From: Chondrosia reniformis
Lineage: Eukaryota > Porifera > Demospongiae > Chondrillida > Chondrillidae
DNA length: 64,000 bases
Reading direction: 5' to 3'
NCBI GenBank assembly: GCA_947172415.1
Contig: OX359199.1
Location: 1,266,001 to 1,330,000, forward strand
The notes under the pieces are model-generated. The model was not told the DNA's origin and made no database searches. It saw only the letters and a list, made by a program, of their open reading frames with translations. Below are positions 34,501-46,700 of the stretch, in pieces. Numbering within the stretch: the first letter of the stretch is position 1; each line of letters begins with the position of its first letter. The position numbers and the translations under genes were made by a program.

Positions 34501-35619
34501 TGATGCATTATGAATGTACACATGTACTTATTTGTATTTTACCACTTCTGGAGTGGCTTATATGGATCCTTAGTGATATATATATATAAAGCTTACAAAC
34601 AATTCAAAGTGAACTCAAGAGCTTATTAATCTACCACAAGTGAATACTTAAGGTTTCATAACAAGTGAAGGTGTAGGCTGCAGTCTATATTTGAGACTAA
34701 GCTCTCACAATATTAAAGATGGGAGTTAAATGCACAATACATGTTCACAGGTTATGATATGTATAAGGACAAGGAGGCGAATACTGATTGCCTTTTTTAA
34801 CAAGACTTTGGCCTCTCAGCCAAATAGGACCTTGGTTCCTTGGCTGGTTTGGTGCAATTCACTCCAGTGATTTTCCATTGTATACATGTTTTAGCTGAAA
34901 GATTTAAGGCAATGGAGTGGCAATTTAATGATTAGCTTAACATGAACCGATGTACATATTGGCTTGTCCGTGAAGCTAATGTCCAATGCTTTACCTAGTC
35001 ACATATATTATTGTAGGGAAAGCTGAGGTGCATGGCTTCAGGTTGAGATAGAGACAGTTTTGAGGTAACTACCAACTATAAAGAAAATGTGATCATAGCA
35101 TATTTGAAATGTTCTAATTGCTGATACCTAACTTGTAGTTTAGTATTATATTATACTGTTTTTCTAATTTCTTATTTCCATGCATCATAATATTTATAGT
35201 GTGGTTTGTGTGTACATACTGTAGTTATATGCATGATGTATATAGAATAATATAATTATAATTTTTCCACCCATTCATACACTCTTAGCAAATGCAAATT
35301 ATAAATTTGCACCAAATAGCTGCAGTTTTTCACATGATTAGTTTTTTAATACTTATACTTTTAATATACACTTAATAATTAATTATTTATACGTATTCTC
35401 TTAATATATACAAACAGAATTTATTAAATGCCTAATCAAAGTACTTGCATGCTCCACTAGATTTGTACTAGCACATGACTGTGTACTATACTTCCAGGCA
35501 ATTATGTACATTGTCAGATACTATATAAAGGACTGTGTAACTAAACGTAATCAGCCAATTAGCAAAATAAGAGCAAAACTGATCTCATCTCAGAATACTT
35601 TGAAAGAGCTAAATTTACA
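31590..35619. repeat. Head-to-head spacer, pair 7/8
   Basis: Same layout and orientation as pair 5/6. The coiled-coil exon fragment is at 32,730-32,662 on the minus strand (with CKQLC in place of CQQLC). The stretch that holds the DR2 element in three other spacers is deleted here (near 34,010-34,030). No inserted element. Confidence 0.7.
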
Positions 35620-36063
35620 ATGTCAGCCAGTATCCATTTCAGCAAAGACCACACTACCTCGGCTGCCTTGTTGGTGATCATATGTATTCTCTCTCTGTCT
35701 GCACCTGTTTGGGCAAACTGTGGAACTGCAAACTTTGTCCAAAAGATAAGACTTTTTGATGGAGAGGAGTGTGTATCTGACAGCAAAAGTGTCGCAGAAT
35801 GTTCAGGAAATTGTAGAAGTAGTGTTGATGCTATCGTTGCAGATGCTGTAGTGAAATACAGAGTTAACTGTAAATGCTGCCGTCCAGTGTCATTTGGTTG
35901 GAAAGTCTTTTCATCCATAAATATCACCTATACTTGTCCAGGTGGTAGAAAGGAATGGGCCTCAGAGAATATCCCAATACCTCCCTCCAGGTTGCATTTC
36001 TTATCAGAGACACCAAACCTTAAATCACCTCCACGTGATTGCATATGTCAACATTGTCAATAG
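35620..36063 (+). CDS. Secreted cystine-knot (CTCK) protein, copy 8
   Basis: Single-exon, 147 residues, all eleven cysteines kept. Differences are T12 for S, S57 for I (shared with copy 10), A76-V77 and I142. TATA box at 35,522-35,530. A-type promoter side and A-type tail, the latter with a microinversion. Confidence 0.85.
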   Translation: MSASIHFSKDHTTSAALLVIICILSLSAPVWANCGTANFVQKIRLFDGEECVSDSKSVAECSGNCRSSVDAIVADAVVKYRVNCKCCRPVSFGWKVFSSINITYTCPGGRKEWASENIPIPPSRLHFLSETPNLKSPPRDCICQHCQ

Positions 36064-37654
36064 AGAAATTAATGGGAACTATATATATATAACATGTAGA
36101 GTATGTAAATATAAACAATGCTTATGTATATATACCTTTTTTAATGTTTAAATTCTTTTGTACATATTATATTTTATGTATAATTACATTCGTGATATTT
36201 TAAACATATATATGGCCATAATACGCTATAACATTAGTGTACATTATAGAGTATTTTATGTGCGATCTCATCCTCAATGTATCGTATTATGATCAATACT
36301 ACTAATGCATGCAATGGATCAATCATATAAGAATAAGAATTTCTTCTCACTGAGTCAAACTTTCAGTTGCTGAAGAAGAACCCAGGGTCGAAATATTTGA
36401 CCAAAAGATATCCATTGTTTTTTATTAAGCCTATAAATCTTTAGAAGATTCATATTTTTGACTATATGAGTACCTAAAGATGCAGTTTTAGCATATGAAT
36501 TGAAGGTAAAGGAAAACAAGTTTGTTTATATATGTACATATATTTATATATTGGCCTTTAATTTGTATATATAATACTGTTTTGTTGTAAATAGTTAATA
36601 TTCTTTGCATCTAATGAGCTCATTTTGTCCGTACAATCCTGTTGTAGACACTTGATTTGGTAACATCTTGCTACACACAGGCACTCTTACATACATAGTT
36701 ATGTATGTAAGAGTGATAGTGAACCAGTCACTGTATACATATGTATATACATGCATATACATGTATATACATATGTAAGCCTATCCCTAATGAATTAAAC
36801 ATATGTACATACAGTCAGATAATACTATAGCTATCGTAAATAAAGTTGGTCGATACTGAATTGCAATTTTCTGTCCTAATTTGTTAACATATATAATGTA
36901 CATACGCATAAATATGTATATGTACGTATATGTACATTTGTTAGTTAATATTCATTGCATAAAATGAGCTCATTTTGTCCGTACAATCCTGTTGTAGAAA
37001 CCTGATTTGGTAACATTTTAATACATCCAGGTATATTCTATTTACATATATATGTACATACGTACGTATTTAAGTGTGTTACTGAGCCGGTCCTGTCTTG
37101 TCTGTAGATGAAGTTTGCAAGCAACCTCTGTTGAACATTTTAAAAGTATACTTTTATGCTATGGGATGGGAGTGTGTTCATACTAATTACAACCAAACAG
37201 TATTAAGAAGTATAACACATATTTAATACAAATTAAAGTTTATTAGATAAATACACGTATGTAGATACAATCCATTGTATTTTTTAATATCTTCTAGAAG
37301 ATTCATATTTTGATTATATGAGCATCTAAATACGCAGTTTTAGCATATATTTTAGTCAAATGTTTCGCCCCTGGATTCTTCTTCAGCAACTGATCATGAC
37401 TGTTTGACTCATGATCAGTTAGAAATCCTTATTTTTATATGGTTAATCCATTGCATGAGTGATATGAATTAAGGATGAGATTGTGCATAAAATACTGTTA
37501 TAGCGTATAAACGTATATGACCTTATGTTTAAAATATCATGAATGTAATACATAAAAAATAATAATATTATGTACAAAACAATTTAAAAATATAAAATAT
37601 AAGTATTGTTTATATTTGCATACTGTACATGTTATATAGTTCCCATTGCATTCT
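36064..37654. repeat. Tail-to-tail spacer, copies 8/9 (A-type flanks, microinversion)
   Basis: Inverted A-type flanks with the CTGAAGA...GAAA block near 36,351-36,400 and, reversed, at 37,355-37,408. Bases about 36,411-36,497 are flipped relative to the same flank at copy 2 (13,311-13,400). A perfect 34-base palindrome lies at 36,682-36,715. No gene seen. Confidence 0.7.
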
Positions 37655-38098
37655 CTATTGGCAATGTTGACATATGCAATCACGTGGAGGTGATTTAAGG
37701 TTTGGTGTCTCTGATAAGAAATGCAACCTGGAGGGAGGTATTGGGATATTCTCTGAGGCCCATTCCTTTCTACCACCTGGACAAGTATAGGTGATATTTA
37801 TGGATGAAAAGACTTTCCAACCAAATGACACTGGACGGCAGCATTTACAGTTAACTCTGTATTTCACTATATCATCTGCAACGATAGCATCAACACTACT
37901 TCTACAATTTCCTGAACATTCAGCGACAATTTTGCTATCAGATACACACTCCTCTCCATCAAAAAGTCTTATCTTTTGGACAAAGTTTGCAGTTCCACAG
38001 TTTGCCCAAACAGGTGCAGACAGAGAGAGAATGCATATGATCACCAACAAGGCAGCCGAGGTGGAGTGGTCTTTGCTGAAATGGATACTGGCTGACAT
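37655..38098 (-). CDS. Secreted cystine-knot (CTCK) protein, copy 9
   Basis: Single-exon, 147 residues, with the same amino-acid sequence as copy 2 in the opposite orientation. TATA box at 38,188-38,196. A-type promoter side and A-type tail. Head-to-head with copy 10. Confidence 0.85.
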   Translation of the reverse strand: MSASIHFSKDHSTSAALLVIICILSLSAPVWANCGTANFVQKIRLFDGEECVSDSKIVAECSGNCRSSVDAIVADDIVKYRVNCKCCRPVSFGWKVFSSINITYTCPGGRKEWASENIPIPPSRLHFLSETPNLKSPPRDCICQHCQ

Positions 38099-41000
38099 TG
38101 TAAGTTTAGCTCTTTCAAAGTATTCTGAGATGAGATTAGTCTTGCTCTTATTTCACTAATTGGCTGATTACGTTTAGTTACACAGTCCTTTATATAGTAT
38201 CTGACAATGTACATAATTGCCTGGAAGTATAGTACACAGTCATGTGCTAGTACAAATCTAGTGGAGCATGCAAGTACTGTTATTAGGCATTTAATAAATT
38301 CTGTTTGTATATATTAAGAGAATACGTATAAATAATTAATTATTAAGTGTATATTAATAATTATTATAACTAATTATGTGAAATACTGCAGCTATTTGGT
38401 GCAAATTTATAATTTGCATTTGCTAAGAGTGTATGAATGGGTGGAAAAATTATAATTATATTATTCTATATACATCATGCATATAACTACAGTATGTACA
38501 CACAAACCACACTATAAAATGTATGATGCATGAGAAGAAATTAGAAAAACAGTATAATATAATACTAAACTACAAGTTAGGTATCAGCAATCAGGACATT
38601 TCAAATATGCTATAATCACATTTTCTTTAGTTGGTAGTTACCTCAAAACTGTCTCTATCTCAACCTGAAGCCACCTCCCCTTTCCCTACAATAATATATT
38701 ATGTGACTAGGTAAAACATTGGACATTAGCTTCACGGACAAGCCAATATGTACATCGGTTCATGTTAAACTAACCATTAAATTGCCACTCCATTGCCTTA
38801 AATCTTTCAGCTAAAACATGTATACAATGGAAAATCACGGGAGTGAACTGCACCAAACCAGCCAAGGAACCAAGGTCCAATTTGGCTGGGAGGCCAAAGT
38901 CTTTTAAAAAAGGCAATCAGTATTCGCCTCCTTGTCCTTATACATATCATAACCTGTGAACATGTATTGTGCATTTAACTCCCATCTTTAATATTGTGAG
39001 AGCTCAGTCTCAAATATAGACTGCAGCCTACACCTCCACTTGTTATAAAACCACAAGTGTTCACTTGTGGTGGATTAATAAGCTCTTGAGTTCATTTTGA
39101 ATTGTTTGTAAGCTTTATATATCACAGAGGATCCATATAGGCCACTCCAGAAGTGGTAAAATACAAATAAGTACATGTGTACATTCATAATGCATCACTA
39201 TATGTGAAAAATGTTATATGTACATGCGTACTTATGTATTAGGTCCACTTCTGAAGAATATACTTGTCTAGTGACATGTTAGAATGTAGATTGTCTGCTA
39301 ATTATATAAGTAGTAAGGATGAAAATATTATATAGGTAAGTACAAATGTGTAGATGTACGTACATTTGTAGACAATTAATTTAATATATAGACAATGTAT
39401 TGGATGAAGAGAACAATTGGAATAACTTCATTTTTAACTATTACTGCCTCAAACTGTTTCCTGGATATCAATGACATCTGATTATTTTAAATACAAACCA
39501 AATATATATGCATAAAAATAGGTTCATACATACATACACTTATACCTATTTCATATAATACACACGATAGAACGGATATATACAGTATGTATATGTTATT
39601 TAGGACCCGCTTACATCATCCATATATAACTGCTGTAACGTTATACTGGATCTGAACTTAAGTCACCCTCTCTATGTGAGTGTTAAAGCAACGGTAACTC
39701 AGTATATTCCTTTATAGAAAGGATTAATGCTACAAGACTGGAGCATTTTCATGGAAGATTAGAAGCAGTAATAGGATTCTAGCTTATGGTAGATTTGAGC
39801 CCTTCAGTCAGTGAGTGCAGAGTTCAGAGGTCAAAAGGTCATCACCCAACAACTTTCTACTACCTGTCATCCTAATGGAGGAGATGGTAATACTTGGTAG
39901 AATAGGAACTCCAGGGAACGGGTCAGACTTCCAAAACAAAGCTATATTCATCTTGGCCAGCCTATTTAAGAAAAAGCTAGATCGACTGTATTTAATTGGA
40001 CCTAGAACAGCCATGTTAGCTGTTGTAAATTATAATATCCAAATATCCAAAATGTGGACTGATTTACATATATACATATGTACTTATAATATGCAGACAT
40101 ATTCATTATGTATATATGTTTGTGCCATAATTAAACGTGAATGACACTGAGTGTGACACAATTAGACCACATGTTGCAGGAATCAGCCCTCTTGGACAAG
40201 AAAAGAGGCCAAATATTACTTGTCAGTCTATAAATTTCATTCAGTAATCTTTTTTACTTCTTTCGCTCCATATCTCTAGAAACAGGTCGTATACAAAAAA
40301 CATGTAAATACAAATTTAAGATTATTTATATAGTTCTCAGTGTTTTACAATATCAACGTACACTTCTTTTCATCTTAGTCAACACACTATGTAAATACTT
40401 ATATATGTACTATAGATCATGTTTTTTCTATGATCCATATATAGATGGAACACATTACTGAAACTACAAATACTAAAATACAAATACAATTCTAGCAAAT
40501 AAAGAACTAACTACGTATATACGTATATATTGATCAAAACTAATGTTAATGAACCTAGTCACCAGTGAAGTAACTCATGATTACATATTGTGTTGTTATT
40601 CAAATTGGGCATACGTACTAATTAAACTGTACTTTTTAGTAAATATACATATTCATTTTCACTTATTGTTATTCAATTGTCAAACCTTGGTGAAAACAAT
40701 AGCACTGCCCAATTCATGTTTTCCCAATCTCTTGTAAACTATTAATTAATTAAAAATCTCAGGTTGAAATTGAGTATCAGGCATCTCCCTGAAGTCACAG
40801 AGAAGATGAATAAAATGAGGTAAGATATTTCTAAACATATTATCTGTCTGAAACATTGTTTGAGTCCTTTTTGCATATTCTAATGCACATAATATTTGAT
40901 TTTCAGTTTTATTCACTGTTAAAAGACATTATGTCATAAATTCATTGATTCTCACATATATAGTCATCCAAGCAGCTAATAGAGCTACTGTACATATATA

Positions 41001-42289
41001 CGTACATATACGTATTAGAGTTATATGGACACATTTATAAATATGAGGGTTAAACGAAATATCTGCTTCAAATTTATAATTAGTGAAAAGAATGCTATCA
41101 TAATCCTGATTTTCTTATCTAAGAGAAAAACTACTTTTAGAAGGAAGAAGGTTCATGCAAGGAATTATTGGAAGAATGCCAGCAATTATGTGAGAAGCTA
41201 GAGGACTAATGAGTCTAGTTGCCAAACTATAGAAATTTGCTAAAGGGAAATTAATTAATTTAAATTAATCATTTGAAAGAACCCAAACATAAAGCTACTC
41301 ATCAACTTAAGATGATTTTAACCTTACTGAAATTTTGATGAACACACATATTTATCATGTATATAGCCAAAATTTCATCAATCAGAATAGTTTATTCGTT
41401 CAACAAGGATGAAAATGGCACGTTAAGATTTAAAACTTCACAGCATAAGAAGAAAATTTAAGTTAAATCATGTTACTTGGCTGGTTTGGAGATTTTCCAT
41501 TTGTATATGTGTTTTGTCTGGTGAGAAGAAGATTTGAGGCGCACAATGGAGTGCCAATTTAATGGTTAGTTTAACATCAAGTTTGTAATCTTTGTTGAAC
41601 AGATGTACATATTGGCTTGTTCGTGAAGCTAATGTCCAATGCTTTAGCTACATACATATCCATTACAATATTATTGGAGGGAAAGGTGCATGGCTTCAGG
41701 TTGAGATAGAGACAGTTTTGAAGGCAACTTCCAACTAAAGGAAATGTGATCATAACATACGTATTTGAAATGTTATGTTTGCTGACACCTAACTTGGAGC
41801 TTAATGTTTCTTAATTCTAATTTACATACATCATATTATTATTATTTTTATATTATACGTACATATACGTACATACATTTTATATTATAGTTTGTGTGTA
41901 TATACATACTGTAGTTATGCATTATTTATATACGTATATACGTAGAATATCTATACCCAAGCATACACTCTTGGCAAATTAAATTAATGAATTTGCCCCA
42001 AATAGCTGCAGTATTTCACATAATTAGTTTTTTAATACTTATACATATACATTTATTCTCTTATATTTTGTACTTACATACAAACAGAATTTATTAAATG
42101 CCTAATCACAGTACTTGCATGCTCCACTAGATTTGTACTAGCACATGACTGTGTATTATACTTCCAGGCAATTATGTACATTGTCAGATACTATATAAAG
42201 GACTGTGTAACTAAACGTAATCAGCCAATTAGCGAAATAAGAGCAAGACTAATCTCATCTCAGAATACTTTGAAAGAGCTAAACTTACA
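38099..42289. repeat. Head-to-head spacer, pair 9/10
   Basis: Inverted promoter arms and an asymmetric centre in the same orientation as pair 3/4. Exon fragments lie near 39,720 (RINATRLEHFHGRLEAVI) and 40,178 (ESALLDK), with KEEGSCKELLEECQQLCEKL at 41,141-41,209 on the plus strand. At 39,140-39,180 it preserves the uninterrupted site corresponding to the transposon insertion at 16.22 kb. Confidence 0.7.
39828..39847 (+). promoter_or_regulatory. DR2 nuclear-receptor-type element (pair 9/10)
   Basis: AGGTCA-AA-AGGTCA (39,828-39,841) is kept exactly. The following TGACCC of the other two copies has changed to TCACCC. Confidence 0.35.
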
Positions 42290-42733
42290 ATGTCAGCCAG
42301 TATCCATTTCAGCAAAGACCACTCCACCTCGGCTGCCTTGTTGGTGATCATATGCATTCTCTCTCTGTCTGCACCTGTTTGGGCAAACTGTGGAACTGCA
42401 AACTTTGTCCAAAAGATAAAACTTTTTGATGGAGAGGAGTGTGTATCTGACAGCAAAAGTGTCGCTGAATGTTCAGGAAATTGTAGAAGTAGTGTTGATG
42501 CTATCGTTGCAGATGCTGTAGTGAAATACAGAGTTAACTGTAAATGCTGCCGTCCAGTGTCATTTGGTTGGAAAGTCTTTTCATCCATAAATATCACCTA
42601 TACTTGTCCAAGTGGTAGAAAGGAATGGGCCTCAGAGAATATCCCAATACCTCCCTCCAGGTTGCATTTCTTATCAGAGACACCAAACCTTAAATCACCT
42701 CCACGTGATTGCGTATGTCAACATTGTCAATAG
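42290..42733 (+). CDS. Secreted cystine-knot (CTCK) protein, copy 10
   Basis: Single-exon, 147 residues, all eleven cysteines kept. The most distinct protein: K44 for R, S57 for I, A76-V77, and S108 for G, which breaks the otherwise invariant C-P-G-G turn after C106. TATA box at 42,192-42,200. B-type tail leading into the large satellite, so this is the right-hand end of the gene array. Confidence 0.85.
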   Translation: MSASIHFSKDHSTSAALLVIICILSLSAPVWANCGTANFVQKIKLFDGEECVSDSKSVAECSGNCRSSVDAIVADAVVKYRVNCKCCRPVSFGWKVFSSINITYTCPSGRKEWASENIPIPPSRLHFLSETPNLKSPPRDCVCQHCQ

Positions 42734-43755
42734 AGAATGCAATGGCAACTATATAATATATTTATATATGTAGAGTATGCAAATATATAAACAATACTTA
42801 TACATATTTTATGTGTACATATATGTACCTTTTTAAATTTTGTATATATTCTACTTTGTACATATGAAATTTTATGTATAATATATTAATTCATGATATT
42901 TTAAACATAAGGTTATAATGCGCTAGTATTTTATGTGAATGCATTGTACGTAAATGATTGAGACCACTCATGCAATGGTTCAATCATATATAGCCATACA
43001 TTGGTATACCAGAATTTAATGCACATTTAGGACTGTAACTCTGTATAATGGAAAGATATCAAGCTACTACTTGGTGGAAGTATTCATAGATACCTACAGA
43101 GTATGCCCAATGAGTTTTTGAAATTTTGATGAATGTCAATATTTGCCCTATCTCTCAACATACATTAAGTTGGCATAGTTACTAGAATTTACTAGAATTT
43201 AATGTACATTTAGGGCTGTAACTCTGTCACATGGAAATATATGAAGCTAATACTTGGTGGCAGCATTCACAGACAACTATATAGTACAATAATCTATATC
43301 GGTACATTAATCTCATGTTAGAATTTAAGATTGCCTAAATTACGTAATGTGCAGACGACTAACAAAATCGATTACAGACAGTAATATCGCATTAGTGATA
43401 AATATCGAATCTCGCAGTTATATATCCAAATATATGCATCATGAAAAGTCGTTCTCTACCGTCCATCAAGACACATACAGGCTTTTATCCATTTTTCTCA
43501 GCTTTCAGATGGGTCACTAAAAACTGCATATGAGTGTAAAATTACTTGGAACGACTAACTAGTCTGGAATTAAAGTGAAATAATTTGACGATTTCTCGAA
43601 TATAGGTGGGACCAGAAAAGTCGTTCTCCTCGACCTATCAAGATTCTCACAGGATTTTTTCCGCGTGTAATATAACTTTCATGTACAGACAAGACAGGAC
43701 TGGTTCAGTAATACACAAACAATGAGTTCATTATATGCAAAGAATATTAACTGTT
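42734..43755. repeat. Junction between the gene array and the satellite
   Basis: A B-type flank runs into two diverged satellite monomers (about 43,010-43,280). These are followed by a truncated copy of block E (43,320-43,670, same orientation as 22,130-22,470), then about 80 bp of A-type tail (43,668-43,750, with CTTTCATGTACAGACAAGAC), then the satellite. It is a patchwork of four repeat types within 1 kb. Confidence 0.7.
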
Positions 43756-46700
43756 ATATATCTCTCACCACAAATTAAGCTGGTATACCAGAATTTAATG
43801 TACATTTAGGACTGTAACTCTGTCAAATGAAAAGATATAAAGCTACTACTTGGTGGAAGTATTTATAGATATCTACAAACATGCCCAATGAGGTTTTAAA
43901 ATTTTGAAGTATGTCAATATTTGCCCTATCTCTCACCATACATTAAGTTAGTATACCAGAATTTAATGTACATGTAGGGCTGTAACTCTGTCAAATGGAA
44001 GTTATATACTATATACGTATACTTGGTGGAAGTATTCAAAGATACCTACAAAGCATGCCCAATGAGTTTTTGAAATTTTGATGTATGTCAATATTTGCCC
44101 TATCTCTCACCATACATTAAGCTGTTATACCAGAATCTAATGTACATTTAGGACTGTAACTCTGCAAATGAAGCGATATGAAGCTACTACTTGGTGGTAG
44201 TATTCAAAGATACCTACAGAGCATGCCCAATGAGTTTTTGAAATTTTGAAGTACATGTTAATATTTGCCGTATCTCTCGCCATACATTAAGCTGTTATAC
44301 AAACAAGAACAAATGTGTACATGTACGTACATTTGGTGCTCTAACTCTGTCAAATGGAAAGATATGAAGCTCAAACTTGCTGTCAGCATTCACAGACATG
44401 TATGAAACATTTTTAAGGACAATTTGAAATTTTCATAAATCTTTACATTTGCCCTATCTCTCACCATACATTAATTTCGTATACCAATACTTTAATGTAC
44501 ATTTGGTACTATAACTCTGTAAAATGGAAAGTTAATAAGCTAAACCTTGGTGTCAGCATTCACAAACATGATTGAATCATTTCCAAAGAGTTTTTGAAAT
44601 TTTTTTAAATCTTTACATTTGCCCTATCTCTCACTATACATTAATTTGGTATTCCAGTATATGAATGTACATTTGGTGCTCTAACTCTGTCAAATGTAAA
44701 GATATGAAGCTCAAACTTGCTGTCAGCATTCACAGATGTGTATGAAACATTTCCAATGAGAATTTGAAATTTTTATAAATCTTTACATTTGCCCTATCTC
44801 TCACTATACATTAATTTGGTATTCCAGTATATTAATGTACATTTGGCGCTCTAACTCTGTCAAATGGAAAGATATGAAGCTCAAACTTGCTGTCAGCATT
44901 CACAGACGTGTATGAAACATTTCCAATGAGAATTTGAAATTTTCATAAATCTTTACATTTGCCCTATCTCTCACCATACATTAATTTGGTATTCCAGTAT
45001 ATTAATGTACATTTGGTGCTCTAACTCTGTCAAATGGAAAGATATGAAGCTCAAACTTGCTGTCACCATTCACAGACATGTATGAAACATTTCCAATGAG
45101 AATTTGAAATTTTCATGATCATAAATCTTTACATTTGCCCTATCTCTCACTATACATTAATTTCGTATACCAATACTTTAATGTACATTTGGTACTATAA
45201 CTCTGTAAAATGGAAAGTTAATAAGCTAAACCTTGGTGTCAGCATTCACAAACATGATTGAATCATTTCCAAAGAGTTTTTGAAATTTTTATAAATCTTT
45301 ACATTTGCCCTATCTCTCACTATACATTAATTTGGTATTCCAGTATATGAATGTACATTTGGTGCTCTAACCCTGTCAAATGGAAAGATATGAAGCTCAA
45401 ACTTGCTGTCAGCATTCACAGACATGTAGGAAACATTTCCAATGACAATTTGAAATTTTCATAAATCTTTACATTTGCCCTATCTCTCACTATACATTAA
45501 TTTCGTATACCAATACTTTAATGTACATTTGGTACTATAACTCTGTAAAATGGAAGGTTAATAAGCTAAACCTTGGTGTCAGCATTCACAAACATGATTG
45601 AATCATTTCCAAAGAGTTTATGAAATTTTTATAAATCTTTACATTTGGCCTATCTCTCACTATACATTAATTTGGTATTCCAGTATATGAATGTACATTT
45701 GGTGCTCTAACTCTGTCAAATGGAAAGATATAAAGCTCAAACTTGGTGTCTCTATTCACAGACATGTATGAAACATTTTCAATGAGAATTTGAAATTTTT
45801 ATAAATCTTTACATTTGCCCTATCTCTCACTATACATTAATTTGGTATTCCAGTATATTAATGTACATTTGGCGCTCTAACTCTGTCAAATGGAAAGATA
45901 TGAAGCTCAAACTTGCTGTCAGCATTCACAGACGTGTATGAAACATTTCCAATGAGAATTTGAAATTTTCATAAATCTTTACATTTGCCCTATCTCTCAC
46001 TATACATTAATTTCGTATACCAATACTTTAATGTACATTTGGTACTATAACTCTGTAAAATGGAAGGTTAATAAGCTAAACCTTGGTGTCAGCATTCACA
46101 AACATGATTGAATCATTTCCAAAGAGTTTATGAAATTTTTATAAATCTTTACATTTGGCCTATCTCTCACTATACATTAATTTGGTATTCCAGTATATGA
46201 ATGTACATTTGGTGCTCTAACTCTGTCAAATGGAAAGATATGAAGCTCAAACTTGGTGTCTCTATTCACAGACATGTATGAAACATTTTCAATGAGAATT
46301 TGAAATTTTTATAACTCTTTACATTTGCCCTATCTCTCACTATACATTAATTTGGTATTCCAGTATATTAATGTACATTTGGCGCTCTAACTCTGTCAAA
46401 TGGAAAGATATGAAGCTCAAACTTGCTGTCAGCATTCACAGACGTGTATGAAACATTTCCAATGAGAATTTGAAATTTTCATAAATCTTTACATTTGCCC
46501 TATCTCTCACTATACATTAATTTCGTATACCAATACTTTAATGTACATTTGGTACTATAACTCTGTAAAATGGAAGGTTAATAAGCTAAACCTTGGTGTC
46601 AGCATTCACAAACATGATTGAATCATTTCCAAAGAGTTTTTGAAATTTTTATAAATCTTTACATTTGCCCTATCTCTTACCATACATTAATTTGGTATTC

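Noticed and set aside
45160-45180. CENP-B-box-like TTCG word in the divergent satellite monomer
   Set aside because: TTCGTATACC lacks the required A and CGGG positions of the CENP-B box.
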